DNA of 64,000 bases from Deltaproteobacteria bacterium (lineage in GTDB: Bacteria; Bdellovibrionota_C; UBA2361; J135), in contig JACKAH010000006.1 of the NCBI GenBank assembly GCA_020635175.1, positions 1 through 64,000 of the forward strand. Reading direction: 5' to 3'. The notes under the pieces are model-generated. The model searched no databases. It worked only from the letters and a program-made list of their open reading frames with translations, and was not told the origin of the DNA. Both the position numbers and the translations under genes were made by a program. This document shows positions 63,276 through 64,000 of this stretch, piece by piece. The first letter of the stretch is position 1. Each line of letters opens with the position of its first letter.

Positions 63276-64000
63276 CTAGGATCGTTTTTCCGCGACTTTT
63301 GAAAGAGCTTTATATAAGGCCTTCTTATCAACGGGCTTACATAGATAGTCATCCATACCCACAGCAAGGCAACGGTCACGATCCGACTCTAAGGCATGTG
63401 CGGTTAAAGCAATAATTGGCAGATGAACATCTGAACTCCCCTCACCCTGCCTGATACATTTAGTAGCTTCATAGCCATCCATTTCTGGCATCTGGCAATC
63501 CATTAAAACTAGATCAAATGAACTATTCTGAAGCTGCTCCAAAACTAGTCTACCATTCGCAACCACTGAGACATTGCAACCAAATTTTTCAAGCAATTTT
63601 AAGAATAGTTTTTGGTTAACAGAATTATCTTCTGCTAAGAGAATATTCAAGTTCAGAGAATCAAAAGAAGAATCATTGTCGTCATGATTCTCAATAACTA
63701 GATCTACTCGATTTCTAACCTCAACATGAGGCGGAATATCAAGTGTCAGGTGAAAATAGAAGCGACTTCCAACGCCTTCCTTACTATCAACCTTAAGCGT
63801 TCCCCCCATCAAGTTAACTATCTGACTAGAAATTGCCAATCCCAATCCTGTACCACCATATTTCCTAGTAGTATATTGTTCAGCTTGGGTAAAAGATTCA
63901 AAAATCTTTTCACGCTTATCTTCGTGAATACCAATGCCGGTATCAGCAACAGCAAATAGCAGATCAACTTTATTATCCCTGATCTCTTCAACTAAGACAT
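63276..64000 (-). CDS. hybrid histidine kinase, C-terminal part (runs past the window)
   Basis: The frame is open to the right-hand end of the window; only the C-terminal part is seen. Reading leftward it contains the HATPase_c boxes ADTGIGI (G1) and KYGGTGLGLAIS (G2), with FTQAEQYTTRKYGG between, then GSRFYFHL. A receiver domain follows: ILLAEDNSVNQKLFLKLLEKFG, phospho-acceptor Asp in VLMDCQMPEMDGYEATK, and CLCKPV-like DDYLCKPVDKKAL. A sensor part presumably lies beyond base 64000. It probably controls gene expression or behaviour through phospho-relay. The listed end is the window edge. Confidence 0.93.
   Translation of the reverse strand, partial: VLVEEIRDNKVDLLFAVADTGIGIHEDKREKIFESFTQAEQYTTRKYGGTGLGLAISSQIVNLMGGTLKVDSKEGVGSRFYFHLTLDIPPHVEVRNRVDLVIENHDDNDSSFDSLNLNILLAEDNSVNQKLFLKLLEKFGCNVSVVANGRLVLEQLQNSSFDLVLMDCQMPEMDGYEATKCIRQGEGSSDVHLPIIALTAHALESDRDRCLAVGMDDYLCKPVDKKALYKALSKVAEKRS

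Overview
The window is AT-rich, densely packed DNA from a diderm (Gram-negative type) bacterium. The evidence for an outer membrane is a TolC-family protein, a beta-barrel porin-like protein, lipoproteins, a LolA-like factor and many Sec-exported proteins. The lineage cannot be fixed from the sequence. A complete bacillithiol pathway in a diderm, a fused E1 alpha/beta dehydrogenase, an NrsF-type anti-sigma factor, an exported RHS protein and cysteine-rich secreted proteins together point away from the classical enterobacteria, but this is inference. No transposase, integrase or CRISPR array was found.

Layout. 1-1200: tRNA-Asp, an imperfect 100-bp duplication that includes the tRNA 3' end, and a C39-like cysteine peptidase. 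1261-4085: a photolyase-related gene with its small DUF2256 partner (previously hidden by a frame problem), a rhodanese and a short-chain dehydrogenase. 4186-13625: an exported 2009-residue RHS toxin with a probable ADP-ribosyltransferase tip and an overlapping-type immunity candidate, facing a four-gene operon with three secreted proteins built on one 14-cysteine scaffold. 13628-24606: pirin, DUF2339, coiled-coil protein, dps with a divergent OxyR-like regulator, a biotin ligase catalytic protein and, convergently, a separate BPL_N protein, prfC, SRPBCC, photolyase and an XRE regulator. 24853-27319: a RimK-like ligase coupled to a DUF1704 metallopeptidase-like protein.

27320-28740 is a GC-rich island with one HAD hydrolase gene flanked by long inverted repeats. 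28890-36506 holds an unknown winged-helix protein, msrA, and a five-gene envelope system (LolA-like protein, two FtsX-type permeases, LolD-like ATPase, outer-membrane barrel). 36489-43665 is an eight-gene operon for bacillithiol: ytxJ, an ABC-2 type transporter, a methyltransferase that may be N-methyl-bacillithiol synthase, bshC, bshB1 and bshA. A second PIG-L deacetylase diverges from it.

44548-49039 includes DUF177, Nudix, an ECF sigma factor with its NrsF-type anti-sigma factor, and a coiled-coil gene split by an A10 run that forms a dnaX-like A AAA AAG slippery site. 49059-64000 holds an ASST-like protein, a GT-C glycosyltransferase, a sulfatase, a TolC protein, small cysteine-rich proteins, an amino-acid-type binding protein, a TrmB regulator, a DMT transporter of unlike composition, an HTTM-DCC fusion, a fused E1 dehydrogenase, and the C-terminal part of a hybrid histidine kinase.

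A thiol and oxidative-stress theme recurs: bacillithiol synthesis, YtxJ, MsrA, Dps, OxyR-like, rhodanese, DCC protein and SigF/NrsF. The best candidates for undescribed biology are the RHS / 14-Cys secreted-protein locus, the bacillithiol operon with its own ABC transporter and methyltransferase, the split biotin ligase, and the RimK/DUF1704 pair.
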